A stretch of 64,000 nucleotides of DNA from contig RQTK01000214.1 of the NCBI GenBank assembly GCA_003991915.1, positions 62,501-126,500 on the forward strand. The letters run 5' to 3'. Below are positions 35,683 to 45,726 of this stretch, one piece after another (position 1 is the stretch's first letter; each line of letters opens with the position of its first letter). The notes beneath the pieces were generated by a model. The model saw only the letters and a program-made list of their open reading frames with translations. It made no database searches and was not told the origin of the DNA. This DNA is from Elysia chlorotica. Lineage: Eukaryota; Mollusca; Gastropoda; Plakobranchidae. A program made the translations under genes and the position numbers.

Positions 35683-35715
35683 GGGGGAAAAGGGGAGAGG
35701 GGGGGGGGGATGGGG
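35683..35715 (+). other. G-quadruplex-type motif
   Basis: Four G tracts of at least four (G5 at 35683, G4 at 35692, G11 from 35699, G4 at 35712) with loops of 4, 3 and 2 bases fit the standard quadruplex pattern. It sits directly before the SINE head at 35716. Confidence 0.7.
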
Positions 35716-35880
35716 ACTATGACAAACTGATGCAACTGGAAGAGCGTTGGTTTTATATTGGGGGGTCCCCGGTTCGAAACCATGATCGGCAATAAATTAC
35801 TTGCCGGATTGATTTCGTCCTCTGCTGGATATGTCGGTGTCAGTATGATGTGATAGGCTGTGACGGAATCACTTTTGCAA
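35716..35880 (+). mobile_element. SINE, 3'-truncated
   Basis: The head CAACTGGAAGAGCGTTGG with CCCCGGTTCGAAACC (B box), then TATGTCGGTGTCAGTATGAT and GGCTGTGACGGAATCAC, after which homology stops. Confidence 0.78.
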
Positions 35881-36063
35881 CCTAAAATTAAGATAAATAT
35901 TATTTAAAGAAAGGAAACAATAACAAACAAACAAGGAAGAAAATAATATTGATTAAAACCAACAACCGGACTGTCGAACTTGTGATTTGTGTTTTTCACT
36001 TTTTTTTGCTTTAATTGATGAGTCTAACTCTCATCGCAAGCCATATTTCCTACCCTTGGCTGT

Positions 36064-36600
36064 ACTGTTATTAGTCCAGTGGCCTCTGAGCTTGCGCTCT
36101 TTTGCCTTGACTGTACTGTAGTGTACATCTCGTTTTGTACCTTTACTCTACTGTGCGCCTCGTTTTGCACCATTATTGTTATGTCATATCGTTTTGCACC
36201 CTTTACTGTACTGTACATTTCGTTTTGTACCATTTACAGTACTGTTCGTCTTGTTTTGTGGCCTTTACTGTACTGTTCGTCTCGTTTTGTACCATGCTCG
36301 TCTCGTTTTGTAACCTTTTCTGTATCGAGCGTTTCATTTTTTACCTTTTACTGTACGTCTCGTTTTGCACCATTATTGTACTGTCATCTCGTTTTGCACC
36401 CTTTACTGTAGTGTGCGTCTTGTTTTGCACTCTTTACTGTAGTGTGCGTCTCGTTTTGCACCCTTTACTGTAGTGTTCGTCTCGTTTTGCACCCTTTACT
36501 GTAGTGTTCGTCTCGTTTTGCACCCTTTACTGTCGTCGCGATTTGTACGTTTTCTTTACGTCTATTTTGTACCACTTCTGTATGCCGCATACGGTGGCCT
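36064..36600. repeat. ~31-bp minisatellite
   Basis: Phrases of GTCTCGTTTTGCACCCTTTACTGTAGTGTTC type recur with 29-31-bp spacing (CGTTTTG at 36131, 36161, 36190, 36221, 36283 and on), with one 21-bp step. About 15 units. The most regular units are at 36400-36530. Because 31 is not a multiple of three, similar Cys/Phe peptides appear in all three frames. Confidence 0.92.
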
Positions 36601-37235
36601 TTTTTGTAAGTCGAATTTCGTAAATTTTTTCGTACGTCGCATTTTGTGCCCTTTTCTGTACGCCATAGAGTCCCTATAAGACCTCAATTCTTAAATGAAA
36701 AAATGAACATTTAAGGAATATATTATATTTTCTACGGAAAACTTACATAAAGGTCCCCGCAAAAACCAAAACTTAAGCGTATTTTGACGCCCCCTCTCCT
36801 ACGAACAATAAGGGTAGGCTTTTGAATATCGATTGCACTCTTCAATAAAAAGTCTATACCTCTGTCCATCTCTTGTCAATACTTATTGTATTCCCGATCT
36901 TTACAGCCGAGTTAATTTCAGTCCCTCTTTCCTGAGGAGACGACTCGGAGAGAGCTATAATCAGATTTTGTTTGCCCACTCCCTCTTTCGATTGGTTCGC
37001 CAGCCATCTCGGGTCATTGTCTTTCACTCCGGCGTGTTGTTCTCTGAACTTAAGCCGTAACAACTGAGGTGATCGACCATGCATTGATTGAGATCCGGCC
37101 GACTGTCGGGAGTTGACATCGGACCCAGACGCCTAGATCTAGTTTTTTGTGGGGAGATCCTTCTCCCGCACTCATTAACAGTCATTGGAACAAAAAGCGA
37201 TGTCACTGGTAGTTTGTTTGTTTGTTTGTTTGTTT
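36601..37235. other. Unique DNA, GC-richer from about 36900
   Basis: 36900-37200 has open frames on the minus strand (e.g. RSPQLLRLKFREQHAGVKDN) but no family, acceptor or donor that I can defend. Confidence 0.4.
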
Positions 37236-37239
37236 ATTA

Positions 37240-37480
37240 CCGTCCCTCGTCAGGAGTTGGGCAGGCTATCTCCATGATGTCTCCTAAGAGTAATGTCTAG
37301 TAATTTTGCGTGCTTTTCAAGCTCCGGGATCATCATCTGTGAACTTTTGACAATGAGTTCCAAGACAAAAGTCTGAAAATTGTACGTTCTTCTATACATC
37401 TAACATTATCAACTGGGCTGGCTATATCGTAAATGAGTCCTAAGACTACCGTCTAACAATTGTACGTGCTGCAAAACTTA
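37240..37480 (-). mobile_element. Row of three reversed SINE-tail fragments
   Basis: Three successive segments near 37270-37310, 37350-37395 and 37427-37475 read GA(G)TCCTAAGACTACCGTCTAACAATTGTACGTGCT or variants. On the minus strand each is the SINE's GCAGCACGTACAATTGT plus TAGACGGTAGTCTTAGG part. They look like tandem copies of one tail piece. Confidence 0.6.
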
Positions 37481-37636
37481 GCAATGCAGGGAAAACACTA
37501 CTTCTGTTTCAGCCTGTGTTAGTATTACATGTATTTATTTTCTTTTGTGACCTCTTTTCTGTCTGTAATTGCCTGTTTTTCTACGTGTATGTCTGTATGC
37601 CTATCTGTCTATCTGCAGAAGCCTGTTTCTCTCTTC
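37336..37636. repeat. 301-bp duplication, copy 1
   Basis: Repeated at 37804-38104, offset 468 bp, with five mismatches by my count, all within the first ~90 bp. The remaining ~210 bp is identical. Copy 1 ends CTCTCTTC and enters the GAA array. Confidence 0.95.
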
Positions 37637-37803
37637 AGAAGAAGAAGAAAAAGATAAAGAAGAAGAAGAAAAAGATAAAGAAGAAGAAGAAGAAGAAGGA
37701 GAAGGAAAAGACGAAGGAAAAGTATAAGGAGAATGAGAAGAAGAAGAAGAAGAAGAAGAAGAAGAAGAAGAAGAAGAAGAAGAAGAAGAAGAAGAAGAAG
37801 AAA
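37637..37803. repeat. GAA/AAG array between the duplicates
   Basis: About 165 bp of GAA units, impure in the first half (AAAGATAAAG, GGAAAAGACG) and pure from about 37737. Long pure GAA arrays are known to form triplex DNA and are unstable. Confidence 0.95.
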
Positions 37804-38104
37804 TCTGTGAACTTTTGACAATGAGTTCCAAGACTATAGTCTGAAAATTGTACGTTCTTCTATACATCTAACATCAGCAACTGAGCTGGCTATATCGTAA
37901 ATGAGTCCTAAGACTACCGTCTAACAATTGTACGTGCTGCAAAACTTAGCAATGCAGGGAAAACACTACTTCTGTTTCAGCCTGTGTTAGTATTACATGT
38001 ATTTATTTTCTTTTGTGACCTCTTTTCTGTCTGTAATTGCCTGTTTTTCTACGTGTATGTCTGTATGCCTATCTGTCTATCTGCAGAAGCCTGTTTCTCT
38101 CTTC
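37804..38104. repeat. 301-bp duplication, copy 2
   Basis: Partner of 37336-37636. After its final CTCTCTTC the sequence continues CTATCTGTCTGTC, so the GAA array is present only at the junction. Confidence 0.95.
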
Positions 38105-38326
38105 CTATCTGTCTGTCTTTCTTTCTCTTTCTCTCTAACTTTATTTTAAATACTCTCATTTCTCCAAAGGGATTCTATAAAACAGGGACAACCATTAAGA
38201 AATAAAGTGATCGTATACTTAAAGAGTACATGTGCCTATTTTCCCCTGTAGCTACATCTGGTCTTTTTAATAAATTTATTTTATAATGTCGTCACTAACC
38301 TTGTTATCAATTCCAGGGCTAGAGAA

Positions 38327-38328
<2 letters not shown>

Positions 38329-38404
<76 letters not shown>

Positions 38405-38425
38405 AGAAGAAGAAGAAGAAGAAGG
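38329..38425. repeat. GA then AAG microsatellite
   Basis: About 35 GA units followed by eight AAG units. Confidence 0.95.
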
Positions 38426-38890
38426 TAACAGAATAAGCAAGGGAGGAGGAAAATAAAAAAAAAACATGAAAAGAGAAAATAAAGAAAACGAGAAGATGGA
38501 AAAAAAGAAAAAGTAAACAAAGAACGAAGAGCAATGCAGAGATTTGTCAGATGTAAATGGAAAGAGCAGACAAAATAGTGATATCTCGAGTAGGAGAGCA
38601 GGCGCAATAATTGCTTTTCCAAGGAAATGACAAGGGAGAAAAAAAACCCCACAACAAAGCAATGTTCATACGGGAAAAAAAATAGTCCCCCAAACTGCCA
38701 ACAGCTTGCCCAAGAAGAAAATAAAGACAAAGGATCATTGATTTCAGTGGAGACAAGATTTCGGTGGCAAGGAGAAAAGATCAAGCCGAAGATCGATTCG
38801 TTCTAGCAATAAAAAAAGAAAATCTACAGCGAACATTCAATTCAGAAAAATACAAGGTGGGGAAGAGAAAGACAGAGGGGGCCGGAAGAA
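38426..38890. other. A-rich unique DNA
   Basis: No feature recognised. The reverse frames extend from the adjacent GA repeat. Confidence 0.5.
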
Positions 38891-38892
38891 AT

Positions 38893-38896
38893 AAGT

Positions 38897-38937
<41 letters not shown>

Positions 38938-39069
38938 GAGATATAGAGAGATATCAGACAGACATACATGCAAAAAAAGAGACCAAAACAGAGAAAAAGA
39001 ATTAAATAGGAAAATAGGCAAATGAAAAGAAAAGAGAGAGATAGATAGAAAGCGAGAGATAGAGAGAGA

Positions 39070-39109
<40 letters not shown>

Positions 39110-39110
39110 G
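38893..39110. repeat. GA microsatellite pair
   Basis: GA runs at 38900-38932 and 39030-39105 with purine-rich spacer. Confidence 0.92.
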
Positions 39111-39915
39111 AGTGAAATACAAATATGGAGTGGTGCTGAGCAATTTCGAAACTCCGACAAAATAATTATACTTTTAATTTTTTTAAATAATTGATACAGC
39201 TATAATGAACACGGTCGTAAAATTCCGTTTCATATAGACAGGACACGCAATCACTTTCCCACTTTCCCAATGTAATCAGTGTATGTCTCTGGAAAAGAAA
39301 AAAAAAGGCCATGTTCTACATCTCTCATTCATGAGGCTTGTCTAGCTAAATGTTTACACTAGGCTAGGAAAAAGATTATGCTTCACACATAATAGACCAA
39401 GCTCTATGTAATATAGATCACTTTCGGCGACGATAAAATAAACGCTATTTAAAAAAAAATTCTTTTTTAATCTTCAGAGGAGATAGTGAAGAAAACTTGT
39501 GAGTCGACAAAGTTCTCACACTTTCCGCATTCTTGTTATGATTATATCTGTAACGTATGACCTAAAAGGGTTGGGAAACGAAACTCAATTTTGGATTTTT
39601 CATAATTATACTCGCGTAAGGAAATGAATTGTGCGCCTTTAACAATACGTGACAAAGCTATTCCATTAAAAATGGATAGAGAAAGCAAAAGAATAGAATG
39701 TGATTTATCAAAGAGTGGGAAATAATTATGTCTGAGCTTTTTCATTTAGAAGCGATATAACGACTATTGTAATTTGAATTTTTGTTTGATCATTTCGTTT
39801 AAATAATTGTAACTTGTTTAACATGGCCTTAACAGATACACAATTGAGTTACAGAATAAAATATCAAATTTGAAATACTTTAACACAACAGAGTTGAAAG
39901 TTCAACACGCCCTAA
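39111..39915. other. AT-rich unique DNA
   Basis: No feature recognised. Confidence 0.5.
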
Positions 39916-39919
39916 GAAA

Positions 39920-40099
39920 AATAACAACAACAACAACAACAACAACAGCAATAATAATGATAATAATAATGATAAAAAATTATCATTATAATAGTAATAG
40001 TAAGAGTAAGAGTAATAGTAATAATATTTAACAAAATAAAAAATTAAAATAATAATTATAGTAATAGTAATAGTAATATCATAATATTAATAACAACAA

Positions 40100-40152
<53 letters not shown>
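39920..40152. repeat. Mixed trinucleotide repeats (CAA, TAA, TAG)
   Basis: CAA units at 39925-39947, TAA/TAG-type steps to 40085, then CAA to 40152. The 35 bp after the last CAA block (40151-40185, starting CAGAAATATCCTATTTC) recur exactly at 43142-43176. Confidence 0.92.
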
Positions 40153-40185
40153 GAAATATCCTATTTCAACTGGACTAAGCGGAAC

Positions 40186-40585
40186 TATATCATTTACTAT
40201 AAGGATAACCTCCTGCTCTTTTTCGTTTTAACACACAGTATTAGTCTAACACTAACAAAAGAGACTTTTTACATGCTCGGAAATAGAAAATGGAAACGAA
40301 GATGTTTTTGCCAGTTATGGAGAACATGCATTGTCCGCATTACACAGGGCTCTCTGCGGCTGACATCAGCGATGCCTGTGAGGAATGCATAATCATCTGG
40401 GAACGGGTCCAGTTAGCCCATACCATTACGTGAAAACACGAGTCCGTTGTAAGAGTGAAAAATAACATAAGAAATAACAATTGTCCACACAGATACAAAG
40501 TCCATCTCGTGCTTTTCAGATCAGGCAAAAACAAAAAAGTAAAATAAAAGGCTACCTTGTTTGCTTCTGTCTTTGTTCTGTTATC
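40186..40585. other. Unique DNA
   Basis: Nothing recognised. Confidence 0.5.
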
Positions 40586-40595
40586 GTCATCATCA

Positions 40596-40698
40596 TAGAG
40601 TGAGATAGATAGATGGATGGTTAGAGAGAGAGAGGGGGGGAGAAAAAGAATGAGAATGAGAGAGAGAGACAGAGAGACAGAGAAAGGAAGAGAGAGAG

Positions 40699-40752
<54 letters not shown>

Positions 40753-40780
40753 CACGAGAGATAGAGAGAGAAAGGGGGAT
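40596..40780. repeat. GA microsatellite
   Basis: GA and GAAA runs with GGGG interruption near 40634. Confidence 0.93.
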
Positions 40781-41390
40781 AGAAAATTCAATAAATAAGG
40801 GGATTCAAGATTTCGTACACGAACACACGTTCTCACAAACTAAAAGCTAGATTTTTACTTGATGTATAACATTAGAATATTTTTTAGAGTAATCTTTATT
40901 ATTGCCTAAAACGTGAAAAAACCCACACTTGGACATCAAATATTAAAACAAATGGATACGTTACAAAGTTGGTCATACAACTTATTGAACTATGGTTTCA
41001 AACGATTGCCGAAACCACTGCACCGTTAAATTATGCGTCAGGTATGTTTAATTAGTTGACTATTAACGCTTTCTGAATGGTACAACCTGTTGCAAATGGT
41101 AATGAAGACATTGACACATTTAAAGCAATACTTGAAACGAACTCTCTCTAGCGGAGAAAATATGTCGCCATGTACTTTCCAAATCGGGCAAGTTATGTTT
41201 CTGACGATGAATAATTTTGATCTAGCCAGGCTGGTTTTATCTGGTTTTTTTCCCCTCTACAAATCGATATAATATTCATTTCATTCAAACAAGGAGTAGC
41301 CCACTCACTTGAATGAAGAAATAAAATCACACCAATGATCTTTGCAAATGAATCAGTCCCAAAGAGTATAGTTTTTGAAAGTCTGAGTAT
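40781..41390. other. AT-rich unique DNA
   Basis: No feature recognised. Confidence 0.5.
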
Positions 41391-41394
41391 ACAT

Positions 41395-41485
41395 TGTTAA
41401 TGTTTTGAAATGTTTTCCCTTTTTAGCTGCTCTGAGATTACGTCTATTTGGGGAAGAGCGCTATAGAAATAAAGTTCATTATCAA
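41395..41485 (+). mobile_element. Probable LINE (CR1/L2-like) 3' end
   Basis: GCTGCTCTGAGATTACG ... GAAGAGCGCTATAGAAATAA is the kind of 3' end (AGCGCTATAnAAAT followed by a short AT-rich repeat) seen in CR1/L2-group LINEs and SINEs that borrow their tails. Similar ends are at 53085-53112 and 59998-60055. No coding part remains. Confidence 0.5.
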
Positions 41486-41589
41486 TGCAAGCCATCTTTT
41501 GGGATTTTAAAAGGAAGATTTATATAGACCTGAGAGGTCCCAGTTATGTACGCTTAGATATAGACCCATTTACCAACGTCTTTAAGTCG

Positions 41590-42101
41590 AACGAACATTA
41601 TTAAAATATTTATCTTCATAAAAACCCACTCAAATTTAAAGTATATCTAAATCAGGACGCTTTCGAGGAATACAATCATTCTTTTTTTTTTTTTAAAGCC
41701 TAACCATTCGATGACGAAACAACACTCGAACTATCCTTCATTAATAACCGCTTTAACATCAAGATATAATATCAATCTCTTAAGAACTATCTACATTTTT
41801 CCTCCAGGACCCTCAACAGCCATTCCAATTTTTAAAGGGGATTTCCCGATATCGTAAGACCGTTACAATTACCAACAACACCGTCAAGTTTTCGATATTC
41901 TAAAATAACAAAACAACCTTGGCAAAATTATTAAACTGCTCATGAAATCTTAATCCCTTAGTTTTAACTAATTGACAAGTGAAAAACAACATGCTCAATA
42001 CCAGAACGAGTCACGAGTCACGACAGATCACAGAACTAGTGTCTAAATAAAAACAACCAAAACGACACACCGTAGTAGTAGTAGTAGTAGTACTAGTAGT
42101 A

Positions 42102-42166
<65 letters not shown>

Positions 42167-42560
42167 TGTTCTTATTAGTAGTATTATTAAAAAATAAAAC
42201 CAGATAGTGTTTAACCAACCGGCCGCCGCTGCGGAACAGTTTGATCTAACACCTCCTTTCCAATGCAGGTAAATGAGAGCAGTGTGTGTTTTGAGCTGAC
42301 GCGTTACATTGAGACAAGTGCCGCTTTCCTCGGGGCAAGGGCTGGGACAGCTACTTTTCTCAATGCACAGACGTGATCGATGGACAAGGTTTCTCGTGCC
42401 ATTGTTTGTATCCTGGAGAGGAAGCTATGGCGCTCAATATTATTTTATTCTCTGTATGACTGATCAATCTTTGAGTAAAGAAGAATATAGCATCTTGGCG
42501 GATATCCTAACGCTTGACAAATAACGGTTTACGAGAGGCACATACTTATGATGTAACATG
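41590..42560. repeat. Old tandem segmental duplication, copy A
   Basis: Aligns in order with 42705-43950. Anchors include AACATTATTAAAATATT, GGACGCTTTCGAGGAAT, CATTCGATGACGAAA, ACAGATCACAGAACTAGTGT (42020) and CTTTCCTCGGGGCAA (42326). There are many substitutions and indels. In its last part, an open frame on the plus strand (VNESSVCFELTRYIETSAAF...) follows a TCCAATGCAG, but it meets a stop and is not conserved in copy B. Confidence 0.85.
42072..42168. repeat. TAG trinucleotide array
   Basis: About 30 TAG units inside copy A. Copy B has a LINE fragment at the corresponding place instead. Confidence 0.95.
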
Positions 42561-43014
42561 GCGAGACGAGACTCCCATTAAATTAATAACAACTGTCTAC
42601 TCAAGTAATTGGAGCTGCATTCTCTTTAGAATCTAGCGATATTTTGTAATTATTATTGTAATAGCGGGGTTTTACAGACGCTATTGAGCAACGTCTTAAA
42701 ATAGTATTAACATTATTCAAATATTCATCTTTATGAAAAGAACTTTTAATTAAAGTGTGTCTAAATAAGGACGCTTTCGAGCAATTCAATCATTTTTTTT
42801 CTAAAAGGCTTAAGCATTCGATGACGAAAGGACACTCGAATTATCCCTCGTTATTAACCGTGTTAACATGAGGATACCATAACAATCTTTTAACAATTGT
42901 CTAGGCTTGTCCTCCAGTTCCCTCAACAACCAGTCCACTCTTCTGGACAAAGAAATTTCCCAATATTGTAATACCGTTAAAATTACCGACAACAATGTGA
43001 ATTTTTCAATCATT

Positions 43015-43054
43015 TAAAAAAACAACAACAGCAGCAACAACAACACAACAACAA

Positions 43055-43143
<89 letters not shown>
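43015..43143. repeat. CAA array in copy B
   Basis: About 40 CAA units followed by the 35-bp flank shared with 40151-40185. Reverse frame is a poly-Cys run and is not coding. Confidence 0.95.
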
Positions 43144-43439
43144 GAAATATCCTATTTCAACTGGACTAAGCGGAACAACAAGATTATAATTACCGACAAA
43201 ATTGTGAATTTCGATCTGATTCATCTAAAAAACAACAACAGCAACAACAGCAACAACAACAAGATTATTAGACCGCTCATGACATATTAATCATTTAACA
43301 GGAGAAAAACGACGTCCTCGGTCCTAGAACGAGTCACGAGTCACGATTCACGACAGATCACAGAACTAGTGTCTAAATAAAAAGAGGTAAAACGACACGC
43401 CCACATAGCTAGATAATGATTATCCATTTTTTGCCTACA

Positions 43440-43590
43440 ATGCTAGTTCTATCACCCGCGTTCGAAACGATCGAACTGGCGACCCTCCTTGAACGCCTGC
43501 AAACATGGGCTGGGTCGATGGAACCCCTGTGATATGGATCAAATCCTATCTCTCGCGCAAACAGGCAAAACATAAAAACAGAGGGCGCTT
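43440..43590 (+). pseudogene. LINE reverse-transcriptase fragment
   Basis: From 43440 the frame reads LVLSPAFETIELATLLERLQ, matching the non-LTR reverse-transcriptase block around the first catalytic Asp (LDLSAAFDTIDH..LL.RL in CR1, Jockey and L2 types), with that Asp and others replaced. From 43505 a different frame reads GWVDGTPVIWIKSYLSRKQ, matching the next block (G..G..L.WI.SYLS.R.Q). The two blocks are in the right order and at close to normal spacing but are joined through a frameshift, so the fragment is dead. Only about 50 codons survive. The clade cannot be fixed from this length. It lies inside copy B of the local duplication. Confidence 0.8.
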
Positions 43591-43950
43591 GTTCTAGCAT
43601 TTCTAGCACACCGTCCCCCGCCGATCTATTTCCTTCTTATTTACATTGCAGATAGATCAAAGCAGTTTATGTGTTCTGAGCTGATGCGTTACTTTGAGAC
43701 ATTATGCTGCTTTCCTCGGGGCAAAGGCTGGGGCAGCTAGTACGCTCAAAGTACTGACGTACTCGATGCGCAAGGTTTCCTGTGCTATTGCTGGTATACC
43801 CTGGAGAAGAAGCTATGGCGTTCAATATTACCTGAGAGGATATTCTTTTTACAACTGATCAATCTATGTGTCACGAGGGTGTTGGCATCTTGAGGGGTAT
43901 CCTAACACTAGATGAACAACGCTTTATGAAAGGCACTTCTGCGAACGAGA

Positions 43951-44580
43951 ATCCTAAAGTGAACTTGTTTCTATTTTATGTATAGAAATTGTTAATGGTA
44001 ATGTACAACATTATGTCGCAATGAAAATGCAGGTGTCTGTAAAAAGATATATTTTCGTTGTGTACGACCAACCCTTAGTAACATGGTAAAAGGAAAAAGG
44101 TAAGATAAAACATAGATGAACAACCAAGCAAAACGATACAAAACAGAAATTTTACAACAATACAGACAACCTACAAAAACAGTGTTTAAACTATTGCAAT
44201 AACGTCACTGGAAGTTTTTATCAACGACACGTATGCTTTTTTAATACGACATTTATAAACAATCCATCTCTACAAGACAAACAATTATAGAATGACATCA
44301 GCAAGATTAAAAAAAAAAGAAGAAAAAAAAACTAATCATGAAAGATGAGAAATCTGTACAAATTTCCTGTCAAGCCAAGAAGAAAGACCGCATTGAAACC
44401 ACGACCGGTACCTTAATAGAGAATCGTGAAGATTCAAAAACAATTACAAGTCGTAAAAATTTCATAAGGAAGTTACATGGAATTCCATCCCTACGTGGTG
44501 GACCATTCACGCAACTCTTAGGAGCTCAGGTCTGGAGATGTGTCTCGGAGTTCCCAGACGCTTCCAGCTCGTCCACTTCC
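43951..44580. other. AT-rich unique DNA
   Basis: No feature recognised. Confidence 0.5.
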
Positions 44581-44843
44581 GGGGGGCGCGGTGGCCCAGG
44601 GGTAGAACGTCGGCTTCGGACGCAAAAGGTCCCTAGTTCGAATCCTGGCTGTTGCGATCACCAATGGTTGGGTCGGTGTCAGTATAATGTGACCAGCTGA
44701 GACAGAAGTCATGGTATCCCCGACCTGTCTCGTGTGTGGCAGCACATAAAATTGTCAGACGTCCGACTTGGGATCCGTCCACAATATAGCCTATATAGTG
44801 CTGCTGTTGGACGTTAAACCAACCCAACCAACCAACCAACCAA
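44581..44843 (+). mobile_element. Full-length tRNA-derived SINE (best copy)
   Basis: Head GCGCGGTGGCCCAGGGGTAG (A-box region) and TAGTTCGAATCCTGGC (B box). Core GGTTGGGTCGGTGTCAGTAT and GCTGAGACAGAAGTCATGG. Then GTGTGGCAGCACATAAAATT, GTCAGACG and TAGCCTATATAGTGCTGCTG, ending TTGGACGTTAAACC and (CAAC)n. It is flanked by an 11-bp target-site duplication with one mismatch (CGTCCACTTCC at 44570-44580, CGTCCATTTCC at 44844-44854). The clean ends and tail suggest a fairly young insertion. It probably depends on a LINE partner for mobility. Confidence 0.93.
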
Positions 44844-44854
44844 CGTCCATTTCC

Positions 44855-45596
44855 TTTGTGTATTGCTTAACGACCTGTGACACGATCCCGCCATAATAAA
44901 CTTATAAAAATATTGTTTACACACACAGTCATAACTAATAAGAAGACGAGGTGTCCCTCTAGGAGCGCTACTATATCTAAGAACTAAGTCGAGTCAAGTC
45001 GACTTCATCACATGTTGAAACGACTCTCCTTGATATTCATCTTTATACATGGATTTATTTCCACAGATGTAACTCATTAAAAACTGTTTATTCATTCAAG
45101 TGCATATGTTTGAAATGACTTGTAATATAAAAACGTATTATGTCAAAACGCAAGCCAGAATCATTGTTGTTGTAAGATAAACAATGCCCTCATTGGTTTG
45201 CTGTTTCACAAATGTGTATAACTTTCATACGAAAAGGGGAAAATACATTTATTTTAACATCGTTCGTTGTCTATGCTGTGGTTACATCGCGCTATGGAGA
45301 GTATTTTTTCATCATAAGCTGTGTTTGATTGGCCTATTACAGGGTACTTTATGAAGTAGTGGAAATATTTGATAAGTTGTCTCTCCACTCAGTTTTATGC
45401 CTCCTACTTTATTTATTCCGGTTGGTAGCTTGATGCCAAGTAAAATATTCCAAACATGTAAATTGATTTAACTTTGACTCAGATAATGATGTTACCGGTG
45501 GTCTATACGTTAATTACGCTCTGCGCCTTCTGCTACTTCTACTTAACATTCTACATTCGCATAGACAATTCCCTCTCGAATCTTCTACTCCTGGAC
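44855..45596. other. AT-rich unique DNA
   Basis: No feature recognised. Confidence 0.5.

Positions 45597-45726
<130 letters not shown>

Larger units (their letters stand above)
42705..43950. repeat. Old tandem segmental duplication, copy B
   Basis: Same anchors as copy A (GGACGCTTTCGAGCAAT at 42769, ACAGATCACAGAACTAGTGT at 43350, CTTTCCTCGGGGCAA at 43711). It is longer because it has a CAA array, a second internal duplication around ATTACCGACAA (42983 and 43192) and a LINE fragment. Confidence 0.85.

Noticed and set aside
43006-43224. Poly-Cys frame
   Set aside because: Reverse reading of the CAA array.
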